A stretch of DNA of 7,997 bases. Origin: Candidatus Babelota bacterium (lineage in GTDB: Bacteria; JAGOBX01). Position 1 is the first letter of the stretch. Each line of letters starts with the position of its first letter. The translations under genes were made by a program, and so were the position numbers. Below, one piece after another: positions 1 through 5,760 of this stretch. Under the pieces are notes generated by a model. The model did not search any database, was not told where the DNA came from, and worked only from the letters and a program-made list of their open reading frames with translations. The stretch covers positions 1 through 7,997 of the forward strand of contig JAGOBX010000147.1 of assembly GCA_017999075.1 (NCBI GenBank), in the 5' to 3' direction.

Positions 1-1464
1 CATTTATTCTGTTTTATGGATACGACAGATATTGATAATGCAAAAAATAATTTGAAGCGTCGAGAAAAAGGAATAAAAGAGCAGCATGATTTTAATTTTA
101 TAAAAAAAGACGGAACAAAAATTAATGCTCATTTAGAGACTTCACCTCTTTATGACGACTTTGGTAATTATATAGGAGCGATAGCCGGAGTTATTGATAT
201 AACCTATAGAAAACAAACTGAAGAGCAATTATTAAAACACGAGAAGGAATTACAAATTAAAAATGAATTGTTAATTCAGATTAATTCGCGATTAAAAGAA
301 AAGGAAAAAATTTTAATTAAACGGCAATTGGAAATAATAAAGAACGCAAAAATGGCAAGTTTAGGTCAACTCGTAGCAGGAATAGCTCATGAAATAAATA
401 ATCCTAATAATTTTCTTTCAATAAATATTCCTGTGTTAAAACAATACTGGGAAGCATTGAAACCTATTTTAATTGATTCTTTAAACAAACAGCCTGAAAA
501 AAAATTAGGGAAAGTTTCTTATACTAAAATTACGAATGAAATTGAAATTTTAATTGATGAACTTCAAGATGGCAGCGATAGAATAAAAAAAATAGTATCA
601 AGTTTAAAGGATTTTTCACAACAATCAGTTAATTATTTTAAATTAATTTCAATCAATATTGCAATAGAAAAAAGCTTAACAATAGTTAAAAGCGGTATTT
701 CAAAAAAAACAAAAAATATAATTTTAAATTTACAGAATGATTTGCCTTCAATAAAAGGTGATGAAACCAAAATAATGCAAGTTATTATTAATCTTTTAAA
801 TAACGCGGCAGATGCAATTAATAAGAAAAATGACGGATATGTAAAAATAGAAACAAAATTAGTTGAAAAAAATTTAGTGATTTCTATTAGCGATAACGGT
901 TGCGGAATTGAAGCTGATAAAATGAAATATTTAATGGAACCTTTTTATACTACTAAAGCGGAATCTGGAGGAACAGGTTTGGGAATGCCTATTGTTTATG
1001 GTATTGTTAAAGAACACAATGCTGAATTATGCGTATTATCAAGTTTAAATTGGGGAACAAAAATAATAATACTCATACCTTATGGCGAAATCAATCCTGT
1101 TATCAATTCGGAAATATTGTTATTTGAATCTGATGAAAGTATCACAAAAAAATATACTTTGAATTTTACTGATTCCGGCTTGAACATTATTTCGTTTTGC
1201 AATTTTGATTTTTTATTGAACTATCTATATAGTGAAAATATTATAAATACAATTATTTTGAATATTGAAACATTGTCAGAAGACAGCATAGATTTTATTA
1301 TTAAATATAAAAATCGAAATCCGTGGGTCAAAATAATACTGATTTCCGAAAAAGAAATAATTGGACATATTCTTTTAGAATATAGTTTTAAAAACAGAAT
1401 TTTTTCGAAAATCAGCGAGTCTTTAACTGAATTAATTTTTATGATAAAGGATTATATGCTGTAA
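1..1464 (+). CDS. PAS-domain histidine kinase with degenerate C-terminal receiver (5' partial)
   Basis: This is a soluble sensor histidine kinase whose 5' end lies outside the window. The frame is open from base 1, and the Met at 16 sits inside a PAS domain, so it is probably not the true start. Counting from that Met, residues 1-65 are the end of a PAS/PAC domain (KKDGTKINAHLETSPLYDD, then GVIDITYRK). A coiled coil covers about 66-110. The dimerisation/phosphoacceptor domain has H125 in AGIAHEINNPNNF. The HATPase domain has the N box (NLLNNAADAIN, about 260-269), G1 (DNGCGI, 293-298), an F box (MEPFYTTK) and G2 (GTGLGM, 319-324), so the kinase core looks intact. Residues about 366-470 resemble a receiver fold but have Asn416 where the phosphorylated Asp is expected. 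No membrane segment is visible. The likely partner is the NtrC-type regulator at 2011, as such kinases commonly neighbour sigma-54 activators; the pairing is inferred. Confidence 0.93.
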   Translation, partial: HLFCFMDTTDIDNAKNNLKRREKGIKEQHDFNFIKKDGTKINAHLETSPLYDDFGNYIGAIAGVIDITYRKQTEEQLLKHEKELQIKNELLIQINSRLKEKEKILIKRQLEIIKNAKMASLGQLVAGIAHEINNPNNFLSINIPVLKQYWEALKPILIDSLNKQPEKKLGKVSYTKITNEIEILIDELQDGSDRIKKIVSSLKDFSQQSVNYFKLISINIAIEKSLTIVKSGISKKTKNIILNLQNDLPSIKGDETKIMQVIINLLNNAADAINKKNDGYVKIETKLVEKNLVISISDNGCGIEADKMKYLMEPFYTTKAESGGTGLGMPIVYGIVKEHNAELCVLSSLNWGTKIIILIPYGEINPVINSEILLFESDESITKKYTLNFTDSGLNIISFCNFDFLLNYLYSENIINTIILNIETLSEDSIDFIIKYKNRNPWVKIILISEKEIIGHILLEYSFKNRIFSKISESLTELIFMIKDYML

Positions 1465-1466
1465 AG

Positions 1467-1486
1467 AGTGCGAAGTGCGAGGAGGT
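1467..1486 (+). repeat. Left array of 7-bp AGTGCGA repeats with embedded Shine-Dalgarno
   Basis: Two perfect tandem copies of AGTGCGA lie at 1467-1473 and 1474-1480, starting two bases after the kinase stop codon. They run directly into an ideal ribosome binding site, AGGAGGT (1480-1486), eight bases before the ATG at 1495. Related units recur downstream of the four-helix-bundle gene at 1845 and, inverted, at 1977-1990. The cassette therefore seems to carry its own translation signal at its left edge. Confidence 0.7.
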
Positions 1487-1494
1487 AAAAAAGT

Positions 1495-1812
1495 ATGCAT
1501 TTGGAAATATATAAAACTGCTTATAGTGTTTGTATCGAATTTTATAAATTAATCCAAAAATATCCTAAAGAAGAAATATACGGTCTGGTTTCGCAAATGC
1601 GGCGCGCAGCAGTATCTATCCCATCAAATATTTCTGAAGGGTATAAAAGAAATAGCAAAAAGGAATTTGAACATTTTTTGTATATTAGTTTAGGGTCTAT
1701 AGGTGAATTAGAAACACAAATAAAAATTTCCAAAGATTTAGAATATATATTAAAAAATGAATGTGAAAATATTATTGAAAAACTTAATAGTTTAGAAGAA
1801 ATGATACATTGA
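1495..1812 (+). CDS. Four helix bundle protein (23S rRNA intervening-sequence / S23 family)
   Basis: This is a 105-aa all-helical protein of the family annotated as 'four helix bundle protein' (TIGR02436 / PF05635). The family was first described from open reading frames inside 23S rRNA intervening sequences of Leptospira and relatives. The diagnostic stretch is LVSQMRRAAVSIPSNISEGY at residues 31-50, followed by KEFEHFLYISLGSIGELETQ at 56-75. The N-terminal HLEIYKTAY matches the family's usual D-L-x-V-W/Y-x-x-A start. The ATG at 1495 follows a near-perfect AGGAGGT with 8-nt spacing, the strongest RBS in the window. The C-terminus is roughly ten residues shorter than I would expect for the family. 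The biochemical role of the family is unresolved. The gene is not within rRNA here: it sits between a histidine kinase and its probable response regulator, bracketed by 7-bp repeat arrays, which suggests an inserted cassette. Confidence 0.9.
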   Translation: MHLEIYKTAYSVCIEFYKLIQKYPKEEIYGLVSQMRRAAVSIPSNISEGYKRNSKKEFEHFLYISLGSIGELETQIKISKDLEYILKNECENIIEKLNSLEEMIH

Positions 1813-1844
1813 TTTATAAGTGGTATGAGGAAGCGTGAAGAATA

Positions 1845-1875
1845 AGTGCGAGGCGCAATGTGACAAGAAGTGAAA
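1845..1875 (+). repeat. Downstream degenerate array of the 7-bp AGTGCGA repeat
   Basis: AGTGCGA at 1845-1851 is followed by the decayed units GGCGCAA (1852-1858) and TGTGACA (1859-1865), with AGTGAAA at 1869-1875. The ten bases AAGTGCGAGG at 1844-1853 are an exact direct repeat of 1473-1482. The two copies therefore bracket the four-helix-bundle gene in direct orientation. The rest of 1813-2010 has no convincing gene: a 39-codon frame at 1888-2007 has no clear RBS and ends inside repeat sequence. Confidence 0.55.
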
Positions 1876-1972
1876 TGTAGTTTGTTGATGGTCGAAAAAA
1901 TGGAAAAAGAAAAATCAAGGATAGAGCCAATAATAGATGCATTGGATTATATAGAGCATGAAAAACATTTCT

Positions 1973-1990
1973 CTCTTCGCACCTCGAACT
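1973..1990 (-). repeat. Inverted right copy of the AGTGCGA-type repeat
   Basis: Read on the minus strand, 1990-1984 is AGTTCGA and 1983-1977 is GGTGCGA, followed by AGAG. Compared with the left array at 1468-1482, 12 of 15 positions match in inverted orientation. The result is an imperfect terminal-inverted-repeat arrangement around 1467-1990, enclosing the four-helix-bundle gene and ending about 20 bases before the regulator start at 2011. Confidence 0.55.
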
Positions 1991-2010
1991 ATTTCAATAT
2001 GGAGTAAATA

Positions 2011-3333
2011 ATGAAAATACTGATAATTGATGACGAAATAAATACTTGCAAAGCATTAAATAGAATGCTTGAATTAAATTCTTATATGGATGTAGAATAT
2101 TACACAGATATTTTAAATGCTGAAAAAGCAATTTATTCAAATGAATTTGATATAGTATTGCTTGATTTAATGATGCCGGAAAAAAACGGACAGACGATTT
2201 TGAGCGAAGCAAAAGCAAAAGACATTAGATCAGAATTTATAATCCTTACCGCAGTTAATGATATTCCAACAGTTATTGAATGTATAAAAACAGGCGCTTT
2301 TAATTATATTTTAAAGCCGATTGATAATAAAATGCTTTTAGCGTCATTGAAAAAAATTGAAGAAATAATAAGTTTGAAAACATCTTTAAATTTATTTACT
2401 ACAAATATGCCGATTGATATAAATAAAAATTTTTCAAAAATTATTACCAATGATACTAATTTTAAAAAAATAATTAATTATGCAGCCAAACTTGCGAAAA
2501 CTGACTGCAATATATTATTAAACGGTGCAACCGGCACTGGGAAGGAATTATTTGCCGAAGCCATCCATCGTGAAAGTACAAGATGCGATAAAAATTTCGT
2601 TCCTGTTAATATTAATGCAATTCCAAAAAATTTATTTGAAAGCATTCTATTTGGTCATAAAAAAGGTTCGTTTACAGGTGCTTATAAAGATGAAGCAGGA
2701 CTTGTAAAAAAAGCAGACGAAGGCTCATTATTTCTTGATGAAATCGGAGATATTGATATTGAAAATCAAGTCAAACTTTTGAGACTTATTGATTCTAAAG
2801 AATATTATCCTGTTGGGAGCAGTAAAGTGGAATATTCTGACTTTCGACTTATAACCGCAACTAACAAAAATTTGAAATCAGCAGTTGAAAATGGAAAATT
2901 CAGGGCTGATTTATATTACCGTTTAAAATCAGGATACATATATCTGCCTCCTTTAAATGAACGTGGAACCGATATTGTCATAATATCAAAAGAACTAATA
3001 AAACGTTTTTCAAATAAATATAAAAATCAAAAAGAATTGTCGGCGGAATTTTTATTTGAATTACAGAATATGAATTTCCCGGGTAATTTTCGAGAATTAT
3101 ATTCTTTTTTAGAAGAAGTGTATTTTAAAAGCCCAAATAATTTAATTGCAAAAGATTTTTTCCATAATTTAAATTTTACAAAAGTTTCTACGATATCAAC
3201 CTTTTGCACGCTAAAAGAAAATCATATAAAAAGGGCATTACAAACGTCGGAAACAAAAGAAAAAGCAGCTGAATTGCTTGGTATATCCCGCGCGCAATTA
3301 TATAGATATATCAAAAAATATGAAATAAAATAA
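2011..3333 (+). CDS. Sigma-54-dependent NtrC-family response regulator
   Basis: This 440-aa cytoplasmic transcriptional activator works with sigma-54 RNA polymerase after phosphorylation by a partner kinase. The receiver spans residues 1-115, with acidic D7/D8, phosphoacceptor D52 (VLLDLMMPEKNG), T80 and K102. The AAA+ domain (about 143-365) has Walker A GATGTGKE (172-179), the sigma-54 contact loop as GSFTGA (219-224, usually GAFTGA), Walker B SLFLDE (239-244), FRADLYYRL (297-305) with the putative arginine-finger region, and FPGNFREL (356-363). A Fis-type helix-turn-helix occupies about 400-440 (KEKAAELLGISRAQLYRYIKK). Length and domain order are normal for the NtrC class. The ATG at 2011 follows GGAG (2001-2004) with 6-nt spacing. 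It was probably cotranscribed with the kinase ending at 1464 before the cassette came between them. I found no convincing GG-N10-GC sigma-54 promoter in this window, so its targets are not evident. Confidence 0.95.
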   Translation: MKILIIDDEINTCKALNRMLELNSYMDVEYYTDILNAEKAIYSNEFDIVLLDLMMPEKNGQTILSEAKAKDIRSEFIILTAVNDIPTVIECIKTGAFNYILKPIDNKMLLASLKKIEEIISLKTSLNLFTTNMPIDINKNFSKIITNDTNFKKIINYAAKLAKTDCNILLNGATGTGKELFAEAIHRESTRCDKNFVPVNINAIPKNLFESILFGHKKGSFTGAYKDEAGLVKKADEGSLFLDEIGDIDIENQVKLLRLIDSKEYYPVGSSKVEYSDFRLITATNKNLKSAVENGKFRADLYYRLKSGYIYLPPLNERGTDIVIISKELIKRFSNKYKNQKELSAEFLFELQNMNFPGNFRELYSFLEEVYFKSPNNLIAKDFFHNLNFTKVSTISTFCTLKENHIKRALQTSETKEKAAELLGISRAQLYRYIKKYEIK

Positions 3334-3348
3334 GGATCTGCTCCTTTT
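3332..3348 (+). terminator. Possible weak intrinsic terminator after the sigma-54 regulator
   Basis: AAGGA (3332-3336) and TCCTT (3342-3346) form a 5-bp stem with a 5-nt loop, overlapping the TAA stop codon and followed by only a short T stretch. A second, even weaker hairpin (TATG 3363-3366 with CATA 3375-3378) precedes a run of eight T at 3383-3390. Either or both could end transcription of the first operon. The stems are short, so this is tentative. Confidence 0.35.
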
Positions 3349-3406
3349 ACTATTTTTCTATTTATGCCGGTGCCCATATACGTTTTTTTTCGATTTAAAA
3401 TATCTG

Positions 3407-3445
3407 TTGTCTCTCTATTGAGACAAAATCATTTGTCCTGTCTCA
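3407..3445. promoter_or_regulatory. Cluster of overlapping palindromes, candidate regulator binding site
   Basis: Three inverted repeats share arms. TTGTCTC (3407-3413) pairs with GAGACAA (3420-3426), loop 6. GACAAA (3422-3427) pairs with TTTGTC (3432-3437), loop 4. TGAGACA (3419-3425) pairs with TGTCTCA (3439-3445), loop 13. The unit TGTCTC thus occurs three times, and its two same-strand copies are 31 bp apart, about three helical turns, as expected for cooperative binding on one face of DNA. The cluster lies about 100 bp upstream of the predicted promoter, a distance typical of enhancer-like sites of NtrC-family proteins. Alternatively it could form exclusive RNA hairpins. Confidence 0.5.
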
Positions 3446-3543
3446 TTTCAGAAACATAATTCTAAAGCATTAAATCAGTATCATCAAACTAATTATTTGC
3501 TAACAATGATGTTCGTAAAATTTTTTTAAAAATTTATTTTAAT

Positions 3544-3552
3544 TGCTATAAT
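3544..3552 (+). promoter_or_regulatory. Extended -10 promoter for the receiver-kinase gene
   Basis: TGCTATAAT is a perfect extended -10 element (TGn plus TATAAT at 3547-3552). No good -35 hexamer exists 16-18 bp upstream, where the sequence is T and A tracts that could act as an UP-like element. Predicted transcription starts near 3559, about 90 nt before the ATG at 3652. In a genome this AT-rich, chance -10 matches are common, but the complete extended form in an intergenic gap is favourable. Confidence 0.45.
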
Positions 3553-3651
3553 TGTATACGTAAAATAATTAAACTAAGATGCATATTTTATTAATTTTTA
3601 CATCGGATTGGAATTATCTAATAATTTTGTACCTTTTTGAATAGGTGAAAA

Positions 3652-4710
3652 ATGGGATATAGCCCTGAAATAAAAAATATTATTATTATTGATGATGAAG
3701 AAATTATATGTAAATCATTAGAACGATTATTGGGAATTAATAATTATAATACAATGTCGTTTTTATCTGCAGAAGATGCTATTACGTTTCTTGAAACAAA
3801 TCAGCGTGATACCCCTGAATTGATAATTACTGATTATAATTTAAAAAAGCAGAATGGTATTGAATTGTTGGAAAAATTAAAAAAAAATTATCCTGAAATC
3901 AGTGTTATTATTATAACCGGTTATGGTTATAAAGAATTAGTTATTGAAAGTTTGAGATTTGGAGCGGATGATTTTATTGATAAACCTTTTAATTCTGAAA
4001 ATATAATAGATTCAATAAAAAAAATTAATAATAAACGTATATCTAATTATAAAATTCATAAACAAAAAAGTTCATCTATAATGCACGAAATTAATAATCA
4101 TTTATCAATAATGAAAAACAGCGCTCACCTTTTAAAAATTGATAAAAATAGCTATTCTGAAATTTCTGATATTTTGAACAATCAAATAGATTTAATGAAT
4201 GAAACTATTAAAACGATTCTATCTCCTGAAAATTTTGTTGCTTCTTCAATAAAAATAATAAAGGGAAACTTTAATATAAGCACTCTTATTAAAACTGTTA
4301 TATTACTTCTTGAAAATAATGCTGCCGATAAAAATATAAAAATTGAAACCGAATTGATTGATACAAATATATCCGGTGATATAAATTATGTGCGTCAGGT
4401 GATTATGAATATTTTACTGAATGCAATTATATATTCCCCCCCCCACACCAGCATTAAAATTAATATGAAGAATGAAAAACAACATATTATTATTGAAATA
4501 GCTGATGAAGGAATTGGAATTCAGGATAAATTTAAAGAAAAAATTTTTGATTATGGTTTTAGAATTAACCAGGAAATAAAAGGATGCGGAATAGGTTTGT
4601 TTTTTGCAAAAAATGTATTGAATGCGCATGACGGTAGAATAGAAGTAATTGATAATCGGCCGCGAGGAAGCATATTTAGAATAATTTTAAATTTAATTGA
4701 AAATAGATAA
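3652..4710 (+). CDS. Receiver-histidine kinase fusion without a sensor domain
   Basis: This 352-aa soluble protein has an N-terminal receiver followed by a histidine kinase core, the reverse of the usual hybrid kinase order. The receiver (about 8-125) has acidic D14/D15, phosphoacceptor D61 (LIITDYNLKKQNG), T89 and K111, so it should accept phosphate. The kinase part has H145 in IMHEINNHLSIMKN, an N box at about 250-261 (VIMNILLNAIIY), G1 ADEGIGI (284-290) and G2 GCGIGLF (311-317). There is no PAS, GAF or transmembrane segment, so its input is probably phosphorylation of its own receiver by another kinase. The ATG at 3652 follows AGGTG (3643-3647) with a short 4-nt spacer. A run of nine C at 4436-4444 encodes part of Ser-Pro-Pro-His just after the N box and may make the gene prone to slippage. 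It precedes cheR by 85 bp, which suggests a link to chemotaxis. Confidence 0.93.
   Translation: MGYSPEIKNIIIIDDEEIICKSLERLLGINNYNTMSFLSAEDAITFLETNQRDTPELIITDYNLKKQNGIELLEKLKKNYPEISVIIITGYGYKELVIESLRFGADDFIDKPFNSENIIDSIKKINNKRISNYKIHKQKSSSIMHEINNHLSIMKNSAHLLKIDKNSYSEISDILNNQIDLMNETIKTILSPENFVASSIKIIKGNFNISTLIKTVILLLENNAADKNIKIETELIDTNISGDINYVRQVIMNILLNAIIYSPPHTSIKINMKNEKQHIIIEIADEGIGIQDKFKEKIFDYGFRINQEIKGCGIGLFFAKNVLNAHDGRIEVIDNRPRGSIFRIILNLIENR
4436..4444 (+). repeat. C9 homopolymer inside the kinase ATP-binding domain
   Basis: Nine consecutive C lie within codons for Ser262-Pro263-Pro264-His265 of the receiver-kinase, in otherwise very AT-rich coding sequence. Loss of one C would read TPALKLI and stop (271 aa); gain of one would read PHQH and stop (268 aa). 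Both products lack the G1 and G2 boxes. The amino acids fit the conserved Y-S-P-P motif at this position, so the protein sequence is normal; the codon choice (two CCC, while other Pro codons in the gene are CCT or CCG) is what makes the tract. Confidence 0.85.
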
Positions 4711-4753
4711 TGAATAATATAATAAAGGATAAAATTGAAAAAATTAAAACTAA

Positions 4754-4781
4754 AATTCGTAATTCTGAATTCATAATTATT
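4754..4781 (+). repeat. Four 7-bp AATTC-type tandem units upstream of cheR
   Basis: AATTCGT (4754-4760), AATTCTG (4761-4767), AATTCAT (4768-4774) and AATTATT (4775-4781) form a degenerate 7-bp tandem array in the 85-bp spacer before cheR. The minus-strand-like units GAATTCA (5668-5674), GGATTAT (5675-5681) and TAATTAT (5681-5687) after cheR look like a decayed inverted counterpart, though in AT-rich DNA this second match is weak. Confidence 0.45.
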
Positions 4782-4795
4782 TTTAGTGGTGAACT

Positions 4796-5593
4796 ATGGA
4801 ATTATTAAGAAGAGATTTTGAAATATTCAGAAAAATAATATACGATTTGTGCGGGATTTGTATAACCGAACAAAAGAAAGAACTTCTAAAAAACCGGCTT
4901 AATAAGAGAATAATGGCATTGAAATTAGAGTCTTTTTCTGATTATCGGAAACTTATTAATGAAACAAAAAATAATTCTGAAATAGAGTTTTTGATAAATG
5001 CCATATCCACAAATAAAACAGAATTTTACAGGGAAATCAAGCATTTTAATATTTTTACAGATATTTTATCTTCAAAATATAAAAATAATAATAATGAACT
5101 TTTTGTATGGAGTGCCGCCTGTTCATCAGGCGAAGAACCTTATTCTATTGTAATGACAATACTTGAAAATTTACCTGATGCTTCTCATCGAAAAATTAAA
5201 ATTCTTGCTACCGATATAGATACTGATGTTCTTAATAAAGCGCAGGCCGGCGTATATTCAAGAGAACAGATTTCAGTGGTTCCTTATATTCAACAAAAAA
5301 AGTATTTTACCTCAAATAATGGAAGCGTTATAATAAAAAATATTATAAAAGATTTTATAAGTTTCAGACAATTGAATTTAATTAAAGAATTTCCATTCAA
5401 TAAGAAATTTGATTTTATTTTTTGCAGAAATGTAATGATATATTTTGATTTAGAAACTCAAAAAAAATTGGTGGATAAAATTTATGAGTTGACTAACCCG
5501 TCAGGTTATTTATTTGTAGGGCATACGGAATCATTAAGCAAGTTGGATATAAAATTTGATTATGTTTGTCCATCGGTGTATCAGAAGAATTAG
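4796..5593 (+). CDS. cheR: Chemotaxis protein methyltransferase CheR
   Basis: CheR transfers methyl groups from S-adenosylmethionine to glutamates of chemoreceptors, working against CheB in adaptation. The 265-aa length is normal. The N-terminal helical domain (about 1-75) has FRKIIYDLCGICITEQKKEL and the LINAISTNKTEFYRE motif (66-80), including R79. The SAM-binding domain follows: VWSAACSSGEEPYSI (104-118), with the GEEPYS signature; ILATDIDTDVLNKAQAGVY (136-154), with the acidic D140/D142; FDFIFCRNVMIYFD (205-218); and GYLFVGHTESL (237-247). All family motifs are present, so the enzyme should be active. The ATG at 4796 has a weak, closely spaced GGTG (4788-4791). The stop codon TAG (5591-5593) overlaps the first unit of an 8-bp repeat array. 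Neither CheB nor a chemoreceptor is in view. Confidence 0.96.
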   Translation: MELLRRDFEIFRKIIYDLCGICITEQKKELLKNRLNKRIMALKLESFSDYRKLINETKNNSEIEFLINAISTNKTEFYREIKHFNIFTDILSSKYKNNNNELFVWSAACSSGEEPYSIVMTILENLPDASHRKIKILATDIDTDVLNKAQAGVYSREQISVVPYIQQKKYFTSNNGSVIIKNIIKDFISFRQLNLIKEFPFNKKFDFIFCRNVMIYFDLETQKKLVDKIYELTNPSGYLFVGHTESLSKLDIKFDYVCPSVYQKN

Positions 5594-5617
5594 GGACAAA
5601 GGCACAGAGGGACAAAG
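5592..5617 (+). repeat. Left array of 8-bp AGGGACAA repeats
   Basis: Units AGGGACAA (5592-5599), AGGCACAG (5600-5607) and AGGGACAA (5608-5615) are head-to-tail, beginning inside the TAG stop codon of cheR. The first 15 bases, AGGGACAAAGGCACA (5592-5606), are an exact inverted copy of 5778-5792. The sequence between the arms (5618-5760) has no recognisable gene; a 38-codon frame at 5686-5802 runs through the right repeat array and is not credible as a protein. Confidence 0.7.
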
Positions 5618-5760
5618 TATTTAAAAGATTATAGAAATATTTTTTAAAGGTTTATGGTCATTATAAGAATTCAGGATTATTAATTATGAAAACAAAATAC
5701 GAAACAAATTTACAGATAAAAATTGAAAACTTGGTAATTATTCACAGAGCAAAAAAATAT

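Larger units (their letters stand above)
3334..3651. other. 318-bp intergenic region without a gene
   Basis: No open reading frame with coding character is visible on either strand. The region separates the kinase/activator block from the receiver-kinase and cheR block. It holds, in order: the weak terminator candidates (3332-3390), a T8 run, the palindrome cluster (3407-3445), a very AT-rich self-complementary segment (3518-3535, 7-8 bp arms) and an extended -10 promoter (3544-3552). The roughly 90 bases from the promoter to the ATG at 3652 would be a 5' leader; I see no recognisable riboswitch in it. Confidence 0.7.

Noticed and set aside
1542-1733. Minus-strand frame opposite the four-helix-bundle gene
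   Set aside because: It is the complement of a well-supported family member with a perfect RBS, and shows no domain or start signal of its own. The other minus-strand frames in the window were rejected on the same grounds.
1888-2007. A 39-codon ATG frame ending just before the sigma-54 regulator
   Set aside because: It lacks a clear RBS, and its last third is translation of the inverted AGTGCGA-type repeat, so it is more likely a chance frame in the spacer.
3518-3535. AT-only palindrome as an intrinsic terminator
   Set aside because: The arms are pure A and T tracts that arise easily in this composition and would make an unstable hairpin. It lies just upstream of the -10 and is better seen as promoter-associated AT-rich DNA.
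3334-3651. A sigma-54 promoter (GG-N10-GC) for the receiver-kinase
   Set aside because: I checked each GG and each TTTGC-like site (for example GC at 3499-3500); none has the partner dinucleotide at the required spacing. Other spacers were also negative.
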